From assembly GCF_006016075.1 (NCBI RefSeq), contig NZ_CP040093.1, positions 2,583,501-2,647,500 of the forward strand: a stretch of DNA of 64,000 nt, given 5' to 3'. Position 1 is the first letter of the stretch. Every line of letters begins with the position of its first letter. This document shows positions 1-8,093 of this stretch, one piece after another. The notes under the pieces were generated by a model. The model did no database searches and was not told the origin of the DNA. It saw nothing but the letters and a program-made list of their open reading frames with translations. Made by a program: the position numbers and the translations under genes. The stretch comes from Caloramator sp. E03. GTDB lineage: Bacteria; Bacillota; Clostridia; Clostridiales; Caloramatoraceae.

Positions 1-2
1 GA

Positions 3-2177
3 AAAATATATGAGCTTGGAATAGAAACAATACCTTCAGAGTCAACCTGCTATCCTGCAAAGATAAGCCATGGCCATATTATGAGCCTTGTAAATAAAGG
101 AATTAAGAACATATTTTATCCCTGTGTTCCTTACGAAAGAAAGGAATTTGAAGAAGCAGATAATCATTATAACTGCCCTATTGTTTCAACTTATGCTGAA
201 GTTATAAGAAATAACATGGATATATTAAAAGAAAAGAATATAAACTTTATTAGCCCATTCCTTTCTCTTGATGATGAAAAGAAATTAAAAATAAGGCTTT
301 ATGAGGAATTTAAAGATTTTGGAATATCAAAAGATGAGATAAATGATGCAGTTGATGAGGCATTAACTGAAGTAGAAAGGGTAAATAATGATATAAGGAA
401 AAAAGGTGAAGAAGCACTTAAATATATAAAAGAGAATAATATTAAAGCTATTGTCCTTGCAGGGCGTCCCTATCATATAGATCCTGAAATAAACCATGGA
501 ATTCATGAAATGATAAACAGCCTTGGAATGGCGGTTTTAACTGAAGATTCTATTTGTCATTTAGGAAATGTTGAAAGACCTTTGAGAGTTGTTGACCAGT
601 GGATGTATCATTCAAGGTTATATGCAGCTGCAAGCTTTGTAGCAAAGCAAGACAATATTGAGCTTGTACAGTTAAATTCCTTTGGCTGTGGGCTTGATGC
701 AATAACTACAGAGCAGGTTCAGGAAATACTTGAAGGTAACAATAAAATATATACTCTTTTAAAGATAGATGAAGTTAATAACCTTGCTGCAGCCAGGATA
801 AGGATGCGCTCATTAAAGGCAGCTATGGAGGAGAGGGAAAAACAAAATATAAGACCTAAAAAAATAAATAATTCTTATAAAAGAGTAATATTTACAAAAG
901 AGATGAAGGATAAACATACTATTATTGCACCACAGATGTCCCCAATACATTTTGATTTGCTTGTACATGCTTTTAGGGCAAGCGGATATAAACTTGAAGT
1001 ATTGCCTTCAGTTGATAAGGATGCTGTTGAAGAAGGATTAAAATATGTAAATAATGATGCATGTTATCCTTCAATTATAGTTGTAGGTCAGATTATTGAA
1101 GCTTTAAAGTCAGGAAGGTATGATATTAATAATACTTCTGTTATGATAACCCAAACTGGTGGAGGATGCAGGGCAACAAACTATATAGGATTTTTAAGAA
1201 AGGCTTTAAAAGATTCAGGTTTTGGACATGTTCCTGTAGTATCTTTGAACCCAGGAGGGCTTGAAACAAACCCAGGTTTTAAAATTACCCCTTCACTTAT
1301 TAATAAAAGTATGATAGCACTTGTGTATGGTGATCTTTTTCTAAACGTTTTACTTAGAGTTAGGCCTTATGAAAAAATTGCAGGTTCAGCAAACCTTTTA
1401 TATGAAAAATGGAAAACTAAATGTATTGAGAATATTATATCAGGGAATTATTTTACTTTTACTAAAAATATAAAGGATATTGTAGATGATTTTGAAAATA
1501 TAGAAATCAGAGATATTAAAAAACCAAGGGTTGGAATTGTAGGAGAGATACTTGTAAAGTATCATCCAACAGCCAATAATGAAGTGGTAAAGATAGTTGA
1601 AAGTGAAGGAGCAGAAGCAGTTGTTCCAGGACTAATTGATTTTCTTTTATATTCTGCTTATGATTTTAATTTTAAATATAGATATTTGTCAGGAACTAGG
1701 AAAGAGATGATATTATTTAATTCTCTTATTTTAGGAGCAGAGTTCTATAGAAAACCTATGAAGGAGGCACTGAAAAAAAGTACAAGATTTGAACCTCCAA
1801 AAAGAATTGATGAACTTGCAAAAAAAGCCTCTGAAATTCTTTCAATTGGAAACATGTGTGGAGAAGGATGGCTTCTTACGGCTGAAATGATTGAGCTTAT
1901 TGAAAGTGGCGTGCCTAATATAATATGTATGCAGCCTTTTGCCTGTCTTCCAAACCATGTAACGGGTAAAGGAATGATAAAAGAAATTAAAAGAAGGTAT
2001 AATAAGGCAAATATTGTGGCTGTTGATTATGATCCAGGAGCAAGTGAAGTAAATCAATTAAATAGAATAAAACTTATGCTTTCAGTTGCCTTTAAGAACA
2101 TACATAAGGATGCAGAAATAGAAAAAAATAACGATATTAAAATTATAAATTATAATACCATACCTTTAGAAAGGTAG
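3..2177 (+). CDS. 2-hydroxyacyl-CoA dehydratase/activase-like large protein, 5' end missing
   Basis: The reading frame is open to the left edge, so this is the C-terminal ~725 residues of a longer protein whose start lies outside the window. The first visible residues contain ESTCYPAK, typical of the DUF2229 region that follows the two ASKHA ATPase (BcrAD/BadFG) domains in the giant CoA-substrate-specific enzyme activase family. [14 protein letters not shown] and the [12 protein letters not shown] segment are also typical of that family, and later Cys-containing segments ([25 protein letters not shown]) may bind an FeS cluster. Family proteins of about 1400 residues fuse activase and dehydratase-like modules; their substrate is mostly unknown. 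It is followed 21 bp later by the HutD-like gene, probably in one transcript. A specific 2-hydroxyglutaryl-CoA role is not supported. Confidence 0.8.
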   Translation, partial: KIYELGIETIPSESTCYPAKISHGHIMSLVNKGIKNIFYPCVPYERKEFEEADNHYNCPIVSTYAEVIRNNMDILKEKNINFISPFLSLDDEKKLKIRLYEEFKDFGISKDEINDAVDEALTEVERVNNDIRKKGEEALKYIKENNIKAIVLAGRPYHIDPEINHGIHEMINSLGMAVLTEDSICHLGNVERPLRVVDQWMYHSRLYAAASFVAKQDNIELVQLNSFGCGLDAITTEQVQEILEGNNKIYTLLKIDEVNNLAAARIRMRSLKAAMEEREKQNIRPKKINNSYKRVIFTKEMKDKHTIIAPQMSPIHFDLLVHAFRASGYKLEVLPSVDKDAVEEGLKYVNNDACYPSIIVVGQIIEALKSGRYDINNTSVMITQTGGGCRATNYIGFLRKALKDSGFGHVPVVSLNPGGLETNPGFKITPSLINKSMIALVYGDLFLNVLLRVRPYEKIAGSANLLYEKWKTKCIENIISGNYFTFTKNIKDIVDDFENIEIRDIKKPRVGIVGEILVKYHPTANNEVVKIVESEGAEAVVPGLIDFLLYSAYDFNFKYRYLSGTRKEMILFNSLILGAEFYRKPMKEALKKSTRFEPPKRIDELAKKASEILSIGNMCGEGWLLTAEMIELIESGVPNIICMQPFACLPNHVTGKGMIKEIKRRYNKANIVAVDYDPGASEVNQLNRIKLMLSVAFKNIHKDAEIEKNNDIKIINYNTIPLER

Positions 2178-2198
2178 GAATTCAGAGGGGGACTAAGT

Positions 2199-2816
2199 TT
2201 GGGTTTTGAAGTTAAAATAATAAAAAGGGAAAATCAAATTACAGCAAAATCAAATGGTGGAATAACAAAGGAGATCTATATTTACCCTGAAAGCAGTAAA
2301 TACAGTAATAGGGATTTTGTATGGAGCCTTAGTATATTTACTTTAGAAGAGGAAGAATTTATTTTTGAAGATCTTCCTAATTATGAAAGATATATAATGC
2401 CTATTAATGGACAGTTAAAGCTTGAACATAAAGGATATTATAGAACTAAATTAATGCCCTTTGAAAGTGATTGGTCTTTAGGAGAATGGATAACATACGG
2501 CAAGGGTAAATCTGTAAATTTTAGCCTTGTTCTTGCAAAGGGATTAAAAGGATGCATTGATTCTTTAAAGATAAAAGATGGTATTTATGTAGATGATATG
2601 ATTTGGAATGGAGATAAAGAATTTAAAAGGGAAGCTAAAGCATTATATTGCTGTAATGAAGGATTTTCAGTTGAATTTAATAACTATCAGTATTCACTTA
2701 ATGCTGGAGAGATGCTTTTGATTATAGGGGATAGTGTGAAAGGAAAAGAGCAGATTAAACTGTTTAGCTCTTGTGATGAGGTAATGATTGTAAAGGCAGA
2801 GGTGCTATTCAATTAA
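2199..2816 (+). CDS. HutD/Ves-family cupin-like protein
   Basis: A 205-residue protein resembling the HutD (Ves) family: the N-terminal block with NRDFVWSLSIFTLEEE, then LPNYERYIMPINGQLKLEH, matches the usual layout of this bicupin fold. HutD proteins accompany histidine-utilisation genes in proteobacteria but have no settled biochemical role, and there are no hut genes here. The start is TTG at 2199, preceded by a strong GAGGGGGA ribosome site. It lies 21 bp after the activase-like gene and is followed by a hairpin terminator, so the two genes probably end one operon. Family call moderate; function unknown. Confidence 0.6.
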   Translation: MGFEVKIIKRENQITAKSNGGITKEIYIYPESSKYSNRDFVWSLSIFTLEEEEFIFEDLPNYERYIMPINGQLKLEHKGYYRTKLMPFESDWSLGEWITYGKGKSVNFSLVLAKGLKGCIDSLKIKDGIYVDDMIWNGDKEFKREAKALYCCNEGFSVEFNNYQYSLNAGEMLLIIGDSVKGKEQIKLFSSCDEVMIVKAEVLFN

Positions 2817-2834
2817 GTTTGTTACCAATATTGG

Positions 2835-2866
2835 CAGGCATTTTTAGAGTGCCTGTTCTTTTTTTG
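2835..2866 (+). terminator. Intrinsic terminator after the HutD-like gene
   Basis: A six-base-pair stem CAGGCA / TGCCTG with a nine-base loop, followed by TTCTTTTTTT. It ends the upstream operon. Confidence 0.8.
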
Positions 2867-2892
2867 CAAAATATATATTTATAATCTATAAA

Positions 2893-2910
2893 TTGGCATA
2901 AAAATTGCAT
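2893..2910 (+). promoter_or_regulatory. Candidate sigma-54 (-24/-12) promoter
   Basis: TTGGCATA at 2893-2900 and TTGCAT at 2905-2910 place the invariant GG and GC dinucleotides exactly 10 bases apart, the spacing required by sigma-54 RNA polymerase. It is the only such match noticed in the island's intergenic regions, and a sigma-54 activator is encoded at 16938-18362. The predicted start lies about 300 bases before the PhlG-like gene, so the leader would be long. Confidence 0.5.
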
Positions 2911-2939
2911 TATTATTTGTGTTAGCAAATAAGACTAAA

Positions 2940-3219
2940 TTGTTTTATAAAATAATTTTATTCTTCAAAGATTATAAATTTATACATTTTATTATCTACA
3001 AGATTTTGATATTCTATTAATTAATGGTTTATTATAATAGAAAAAATATATTGAATAATAAATTATGCCAAAAACTTGTTCCTTTATTTTATGGATATAG
3101 CATAATTGTTTGCCATAAAAATGGGAACATGTTATATAAAAAAATTATAATTATTAATGGTTTATGTTAAAAGTATATTTAAACTTTTGACACTACTAAA
3201 TATAAAAGGAGGAGTTATA
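2940..3219 (+). promoter_or_regulatory. AT-rich leader with dyads before the PhlG-like gene
   Basis: This stretch has no convincing gene. It holds TGTTCC at 3077-3082 facing GGAACA at 3124-3129, an inner dyad TTATGG (3089-3094) / CCATAA (3113-3118), and the 10-mer AATTGTTTGC (3104-3113), which recurs in front of the MDR gene. ATTAATGGTTTAT occurs twice (about 3018 and 3152). These are plausible regulator sites; no protein can be assigned to them from sequence alone. Confidence 0.3.
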
Positions 3220-3840
3220 GTGAAAACAAAATTAGTACAAGATGCAATGGGAACACACTTGGATTGGGAGCATGAAGGAATCACTCCTAAGATGATTGAT
3301 TGGTTTTGGAGCAATATGGAAAAGGGTTTTCTTTTATGGCATCCAGACCAGCATGAACCATTAACCTGGGCAGTACCACCAAAGCATGGTAACCCAATAG
3401 GCTCAATACATATAGCACCTCAAACATGGTCTGATGGTACAAGGCAAAATCTTTATATAAGATTTGAGGATCTTGCCAATATACCAGCAGAAGTTAAGGA
3501 ATATATAGTATATGAACACTGTGTTGTTGTAGCTGGCCTTGGATTTGGTCCTGAAAGCATGAAAAATACAGAACCTATGGGATATCGTATACATCAGTGG
3601 CAGAAAACTGATTATGGTGTTGTTGGAAGATCATCAGCGATTGGTATGAAAAAGAAAGAAAAACCAGAAGAGGGCCTTATATGGGCAAAACATTGTGAGG
3701 AAGAGATAGGAAATTGGGGAGTGTTTTTACCACAGCTATATAATTTATATAAAGTTGTTAAAAATACTGACTATAACCCTTTTGCAGATCTCACAGTTGA
3801 AGGTAAAGGAAAGGATTTGAGATATAAATATATTAAATAA
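3220..3840 (+). CDS. DAPG/phloretin hydrolase-family C-C hydrolase (PhlG-like)
   Basis: Resembles the zinc-dependent hydrolases PhlG (2,4-diacetylphloroglucinol hydrolase) and Phy (phloretin hydrolase), which cut a C-C bond next to a ring-bound ketone. Family hallmarks visible are DWFWSNMEKGF and LLWHPDQH at residues 27-45, a histidine in RIHQW near 125, and HCEEEIGNWGVFLPQLY from about 157, whose Glu matches the family's C-terminal zinc-ligand region. At 206 residues it is shorter than PhlG or Phy (about 290-310). The start is GTG at 3220, eight bases after AGGAGG; an upstream in-frame start at 3157 lacks a good site. It sits alone, convergent with the PucR-type gene, in an island with a chalcone-isomerase homologue, which points to polyphenol cleavage. 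Substrate inferred. Confidence 0.7.
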   Translation: MKTKLVQDAMGTHLDWEHEGITPKMIDWFWSNMEKGFLLWHPDQHEPLTWAVPPKHGNPIGSIHIAPQTWSDGTRQNLYIRFEDLANIPAEVKEYIVYEHCVVVAGLGFGPESMKNTEPMGYRIHQWQKTDYGVVGRSSAIGMKKKEKPEEGLIWAKHCEEEIGNWGVFLPQLYNLYKVVKNTDYNPFADLTVEGKGKDLRYKYIK

Positions 3841-3886
3841 AAATAGTTATAGTATTACAATAGAGTTTTTTAACCTAATTAGCGAA

Positions 3887-3902
3887 AGAAGTTGCAACTT
3901 CT
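3887..3902. repeat. 16-bp perfect palindrome
   Basis: AGAAGTTGCAACTTCT reads the same on both strands. It lies between the convergent PhlG-like and regulator genes, upstream of a separate terminator hairpin. Its role is unknown; an operator or the remnant of a mobile-element end are both possible. Confidence 0.5.
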
Positions 3903-3942
3903 ATATGCGGGGTCAGTGCACAGGTAAGAGTTAATATTAAAA

Positions 3943-3982
3943 TTGGGTAGGTAACAGAATATATTACCTACCCAAAATTTTC
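3943..3982. terminator. Bidirectional terminator between convergent genes
   Basis: A 12-bp perfect stem, TTGGGTAGGTAA at 3943-3954 and TTACCTACCCAA at 3964-3975, flanked by A- and T-rich tracts on each side, serves both the PhlG-like gene and the regulator gene on the other strand. Confidence 0.75.
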
Positions 3983-4021
3983 AAAAGGATATATTTAATA
4001 ATAAATAGTTTTTTTATCATC

Positions 4022-5569
4022 CTAATCTATTGACTGGAACTCACCAAGATATTCTAAAACTTTAAATGAATTATATAAAAGAGAAATTGTCTTTCCATCA
4101 TCTAAATTGATATTTAACATGTTTTGAATTTTTTCAATACGAAATCTCATAGTATTGTGGTGTATGAATAGTTTTTTAGCAGACAAACACATATTTAATC
4201 CAGATTCTAAATAAGTAAATAAAGTTAATGTATATTTTGTGTGATTTTTATTATCAAATTCAATTAAGTTTAATAAAGGCGGATAGCAAAGTTCTTTTAT
4301 GTCGATTTCATTAATACATAAACTTAAAGCATGATAAATTGCATATTCTTCGTATAAATAAACTGAATTTTTTCTTTTTAAGTGTTCCGCAGAATCAATT
4401 GCAGCTAAACATTGCCTTAAGTATTTTTTTAAATTATCAATTTTGTTAAAATTTATGCTTATACCACACTTTAGCATATATTTAGAAGCAATTGCTTCAA
4501 GACTTTCAATAAATTTTTTATTTATCACTTCTTCGTTATTAGATTCAATAATTAAAGCTATGCCATCGTTAAATATAACCGATTTTGAATTGCAAATCTC
4601 TGCATCCAAAACGTTTTTAATATAAACAAGAGGAATATTAAAATTATCTTTTTGATTATATACAAAATATAGCAATCTAAGATTCTTTTTTGGAAGCCAG
4701 CCTAATGTTTTTAACTTTTCTTCAATAGTTAAAGGATCATTAAGCTCGTTATTCAATAATCTAATTATAAAATGTTCATGTAGTTCTCCCTTTGTATTAT
4801 GAAAGAAATTGTTTTTGTTTAATTCATAAGAGATAATTTTACCTAAATATTCTGTAAGTTCAAGGTCTGAATCTAAAAATGGCCTGACTCCCTCATTTAA
4901 AGCTACATGTCCAACTATTTTTCCATCTATATAAATGTTTGTCATAAGTATCCTGTTTTTATAGAATGAAGGATGAATAATAATTGGGCTGGAACTTTTA
5001 AATACTTTTTCAATATATTTTCCTACTTTAAGCTGTGCAATATTTTTATAAGTATTAAATCCTTGTTTTATATGATCGGTCCATTCGGGATCGTCTACTT
5101 CAGGCCCATTTGTATAGGCAATTAAGGTAAAAATAGTATCTATGACATGGATTGGATTGGTTAATAATTTTTGACCAATATTTAGTATTTCCAATATTCC
5201 TTTATTATCAAATAATGCTTGAAGTAGTTGAACAGACCATTCAATATAAATATTTATTATGTTATTAATTGTATTATAGATTTTAAATATATCATCATTG
5301 CTTATAAGAAAAATTATTGTTCCACAAATATCAAAATCCGGAAGTTCATCTTGGCATTCAGGCAAAACAATTATGAAATTTCCCTGAGGTTTTAATAAAA
5401 TTATATCTTTAAAATCAGAAAAATTCCCAATATATAAACAATCAGATTCAAATACTGATTGCTTTTTTTCTATTAATTTAGCAAATTTTATTGAAGTATT
5501 ATTTAGCTTTTTAATAACAAAATTATAATCGCTTAGTTTATCTAATATCATTTGAATACTTATATTCAT
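4022..5569 (-). CDS. PucR/CdaR-type transcriptional regulator
   Basis: A 515-residue protein with the PucR layout: an N-terminal purine-catabolism-like sensor region, a central GGDEF-like/GAF-like segment, and a C-terminal helix-turn-helix of the HTH_30 type, seen as LFIHHNTMRFRIEKIQNMLNI near residues 460-485. PucR proteins usually activate adjacent catabolic genes in response to the substrate. The gene is transcribed divergently from the MDR gene and convergently with the PhlG-like gene, so it is the natural local regulator of the island. The ATG is preceded by AGAGGTAAT. The ligand cannot be read from sequence. Confidence 0.75.
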   Translation of the reverse strand: MNISIQMILDKLSDYNFVIKKLNNTSIKFAKLIEKKQSVFESDCLYIGNFSDFKDIILLKPQGNFIIVLPECQDELPDFDICGTIIFLISNDDIFKIYNTINNIINIYIEWSVQLLQALFDNKGILEILNIGQKLLTNPIHVIDTIFTLIAYTNGPEVDDPEWTDHIKQGFNTYKNIAQLKVGKYIEKVFKSSSPIIIHPSFYKNRILMTNIYIDGKIVGHVALNEGVRPFLDSDLELTEYLGKIISYELNKNNFFHNTKGELHEHFIIRLLNNELNDPLTIEEKLKTLGWLPKKNLRLLYFVYNQKDNFNIPLVYIKNVLDAEICNSKSVIFNDGIALIIESNNEEVINKKFIESLEAIASKYMLKCGISINFNKIDNLKKYLRQCLAAIDSAEHLKRKNSVYLYEEYAIYHALSLCINEIDIKELCYPPLLNLIEFDNKNHTKYTLTLFTYLESGLNMCLSAKKLFIHHNTMRFRIEKIQNMLNINLDDGKTISLLYNSFKVLEYLGEFQSID

Positions 5570-5644
5570 TGATATTACCTCTATTAAAATTAATAAAATA
5601 AAACATTAGTATAGCCTAATTTTATAATTTTATATTATACATGT

Positions 5645-5660
5645 CAATTGTTTGCAATTG
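5645..5660. promoter_or_regulatory. Candidate regulator operator in the divergent promoter region
   Basis: The dyad CAATTG-TTTG-CAATTG lies in the 215-bp gap between the PucR-type gene and the MDR gene. Part of it, AATTGTTTGC, also occurs at 3104-3113 before the PhlG-like gene, as expected of a shared PucR site. Confidence 0.35.
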
Positions 5661-5784
5661 TGAAAATATAAAAATATTAATGAAAAAAATTAATTTTTAT
5701 AACAATGATATTATAATTGCGTTGTGATAAATTAAGATTAATTCAGACAATTTTGAAATTTATAATGGAAAAGGAGATGAAAAT

Positions 5785-6828
5785 GTGAATACTCTGTATG
5801 CTGTTGCAGAATATGGGAAGGTAGTTTTGAAAGAAAAAGAAATCCCAGATCCAGGACCGGGACAGTTATTGCTTGAGGCTGAATTTAGTTCTTTAAGTCC
5901 AGGAACTGAACATGATTTAATGGCTGGACATATTCTACCTTTACCACAAAACATTGGCTATAGTATGGCTGCACGTGTAATAAAGGTTGGAGAAGGCGTT
6001 ACTGATTATAAAGTAGGTGACCAAGTTGTAACTACTGGTCAACATGCTCAGTATTTGTTAATGGATGCACATAATGTTACTCCAGCACCTAAAGGGGTTG
6101 ATATGGAACAGGCTGCATTTTTTAACTTAGCACATACAGGTATGTATGCCGTAAGAAGAACAAAAATCCAGTTAGGTGAGCCAGTTGTTGTTATGGGACA
6201 AGGGTTAGTTGGTGCTATAGCTGCTCAATTGGCAAAGCTTGCTGGTGCATTACCTGTCATTGTTACTGATTTAGATGACAGGCGCCTTGAAATTGCAAAA
6301 AAGATGGGTGTTCATTATGCTATCAATCCTAAAACTAATCCTAACGATTTAAAAAATGTTATTGATAGTTTAGGGACAAATGGTGTTCCAGTAGTCATTG
6401 AAGCAACAGGTGCTCGTCAACCATTAGAAGAGGCTTTTGAAATTGTTTCAGAACGAGGAAGGGTAATGATGTTGTCGCAAGCACACGGTAATGATGCACC
6501 TAAATATGATCATAACCTTATGATGAAGGGGGCTACACTAATTGGTGGATATATCAATTCTAAGCCTTTTGCTTTAAGACGTTATGATTTAATGATAAAG
6601 GAACAATGGCCGCCAGTAATATCAGATAATTCATCACGATACGTAAATTCTGATGTTTGGACAAGTGATGAGGATATAAGGGTAATATTGAACTTAATAA
6701 AATATGGTTCACTAAATTTGAAACCATTGATAACTCATCGTTTTAGTGTTGAACAAATTTCAGAAGCTTATGATTTGGTATGGAGAAAAGATACAAGCTT
6801 AATAGGCGGTGTAATTTGTTGGAAATAA
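5785..6828 (+). CDS. MDR-family NAD(P)-dependent dehydrogenase/reductase
   Basis: A 347-residue medium-chain dehydrogenase/reductase. The N-terminal GroES-like domain carries DPGPGQLLLEAEFSSLSPGTE; the usual catalytic-zinc Cys position is replaced by the SPGTE pattern of a non-classical subgroup. The Rossmann motif GQGLVGAIAAQLAK is near residues 138-151, with VTDLDDRRLEIAKKMG following. It could oxidise an alcohol or reduce an enone; in this island, reduction of the chalcone double bond is an attractive but untested idea. GTG start with AAGGAG eight bases upstream. It heads a cluster with the SnoaL-like, VOC and MFS genes. Confidence 0.75.
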   Translation: MNTLYAVAEYGKVVLKEKEIPDPGPGQLLLEAEFSSLSPGTEHDLMAGHILPLPQNIGYSMAARVIKVGEGVTDYKVGDQVVTTGQHAQYLLMDAHNVTPAPKGVDMEQAAFFNLAHTGMYAVRRTKIQLGEPVVVMGQGLVGAIAAQLAKLAGALPVIVTDLDDRRLEIAKKMGVHYAINPKTNPNDLKNVIDSLGTNGVPVVIEATGARQPLEEAFEIVSERGRVMMLSQAHGNDAPKYDHNLMMKGATLIGGYINSKPFALRRYDLMIKEQWPPVISDNSSRYVNSDVWTSDEDIRVILNLIKYGSLNLKPLITHRFSVEQISEAYDLVWRKDTSLIGGVICWK

Positions 6829-6872
6829 AAAATTATGAATTAAACATTAACTGTTTAGGAGGAGGATTATAA

Positions 6873-7514
6873 ATGGATATAAAATCGCTTGAGTTAAAAG
6901 TTTTAAAAAGTGAAGCATATCAAAAAATACAAAATGTTATGGGAAGATATGCTTATATGCTTACAGCATGTAAATATGATGATATATGTGAGCTTTTTAC
7001 TAAGAGAGAAGATGTAAGAGTTGAAATGAACTGGGGCGTATATGAGGGATATGAAGGGGTAATAAGATGTTACGCCAAATATCATAAAAATGAAGTTGTA
7101 GGACCTGGAACAATGGCTGTACATGCTTTATCAACTCCTGTTATTGAAATTGCCGATGATTTGCAGACAGCAAAAGCTGTTTGGATATCACCAGGTCATA
7201 TTACAGGAGGAATGTTTTCTAAAGATAAAAAGATAAAGGCTCACTGGGCTTGGATGAGATATGGCTGTGATTTTGTAAATGAAGATGGTGAATGGAAAAT
7301 ATGGCATCTTCATGTATATGGATTATTCATGACTCCATTTGATAAAAGTTGGGTAGAAATTGGAGATGCTCATGAAATAGAAGAATTTCCACCGGAGTAT
7401 GCTCCAGACAGGCCGCCGACATATTCATGGGCATATAGTCCAACAAGGACAACAGAATATGTCCCTGCACCTCCAAAACCATATTCAACCTTTGACCCTA
7501 ATGATGCATATTGA
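6873..7514 (+). CDS. SnoaL/NTF2-like fold protein
   Basis: A 213-residue protein. Residues 15-150 look like the NTF2/SnoaL cone fold: an N-terminal helix with IQNVMGRYAYMLTACKYDDICELF, then VYEGYEGVIRCYAKYHKN, and the C-terminal strand region GEWKIWHLHVYGLF. The tail is rich in Pro, Tyr and Thr. Such proteins include polyketide cyclases, dehydratases and aromatic-ring isomerases, so a role in isomerising or dehydrating a polyphenol intermediate fits the neighbours but is inference. It has a near-ideal AGGAGGAGG ribosome site and lies 44 bp after the MDR gene. Confidence 0.65.
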   Translation: MDIKSLELKVLKSEAYQKIQNVMGRYAYMLTACKYDDICELFTKREDVRVEMNWGVYEGYEGVIRCYAKYHKNEVVGPGTMAVHALSTPVIEIADDLQTAKAVWISPGHITGGMFSKDKKIKAHWAWMRYGCDFVNEDGEWKIWHLHVYGLFMTPFDKSWVEIGDAHEIEEFPPEYAPDRPPTYSWAYSPTRTTEYVPAPPKPYSTFDPNDAY

Positions 7515-7559
7515 TAAATTCTGTTTGCATTAAAAAATGAATAAGAAAGAGTGAAGAAG

Positions 7560-7967
7560 ATGAAGAAAATATACAAACCATTACATGTTGGTATAAGTGT
7601 TTATGACATAGATGAAGCAATAAAGTGGTATGAAAAAAATCTGGATTTTGAGGTTGTTAAGGATTTCTATGTTCCGGTGCTTAAAGCTCGTATTGCATTT
7701 ATTAGAAATGGAAATTTTGAAATTGAACTCTTTGAATATGATAAGCCAAAACCTATTCCACAGGAGAGGTTAATCCCAGATTTGGATTTACAAACAGTTG
7801 GAACTAAGCATATAGCTTTAGAAGTAGATGACATGAAATGCGTAAAAGAAAAATTTTTAGCAAATAACGTGGATATTGTTCATGAAGTAATAATGGAAGG
7901 CGATTTAGTAATGTTTATTAGAGATAATTCTGGAGTTTTAATTGAGCTTATTCAAAAGAAACAGTAA
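7560..7967 (+). CDS. VOC-family (glyoxalase/dioxygenase fold) protein
   Basis: About 135 residues with the classical VOC half-domain pair: HVGISVYDIDEAIKWYEKNLDFEVV at the start, FIRNGNFEIELFEY, then GTKHIALEVDDMKCVKEKF and a C-terminal MFIRDNSGVLIELIQ. Candidate metal ligands are the His of HVG, Glu of IELFE, His of KHIALEV and Glu of LIELIQ, the standard HEHE pattern. Members include methylmalonyl-CoA epimerase, glyoxalase I and ring-cleavage enzymes; the substrate here is unknown. ATG at 7560 is preferred over an in-frame GTG at 7551 because of spacing to AAAGAG. Confidence 0.75.
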   Translation: MKKIYKPLHVGISVYDIDEAIKWYEKNLDFEVVKDFYVPVLKARIAFIRNGNFEIELFEYDKPKPIPQERLIPDLDLQTVGTKHIALEVDDMKCVKEKFLANNVDIVHEVIMEGDLVMFIRDNSGVLIELIQKKQ

Positions 7968-8093
7968 TAATTAAGGTATTTTGAGGCAAGAATATTTTTC
8001 AAACTTGTAGTGCAATTTTATTATCTTCAATAATTGTAAATATATAAAAACACTTGATTTAAAAAATTAAATTTTAAAAATGAGGGTGAAAAA

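Noticed and set aside
2817-3219. Riboswitch or T-box leader before the PhlG-like gene
   Set aside because: No T-box core, no recognisable conserved aptamer bases; the region is AT-rich with only short dyads.
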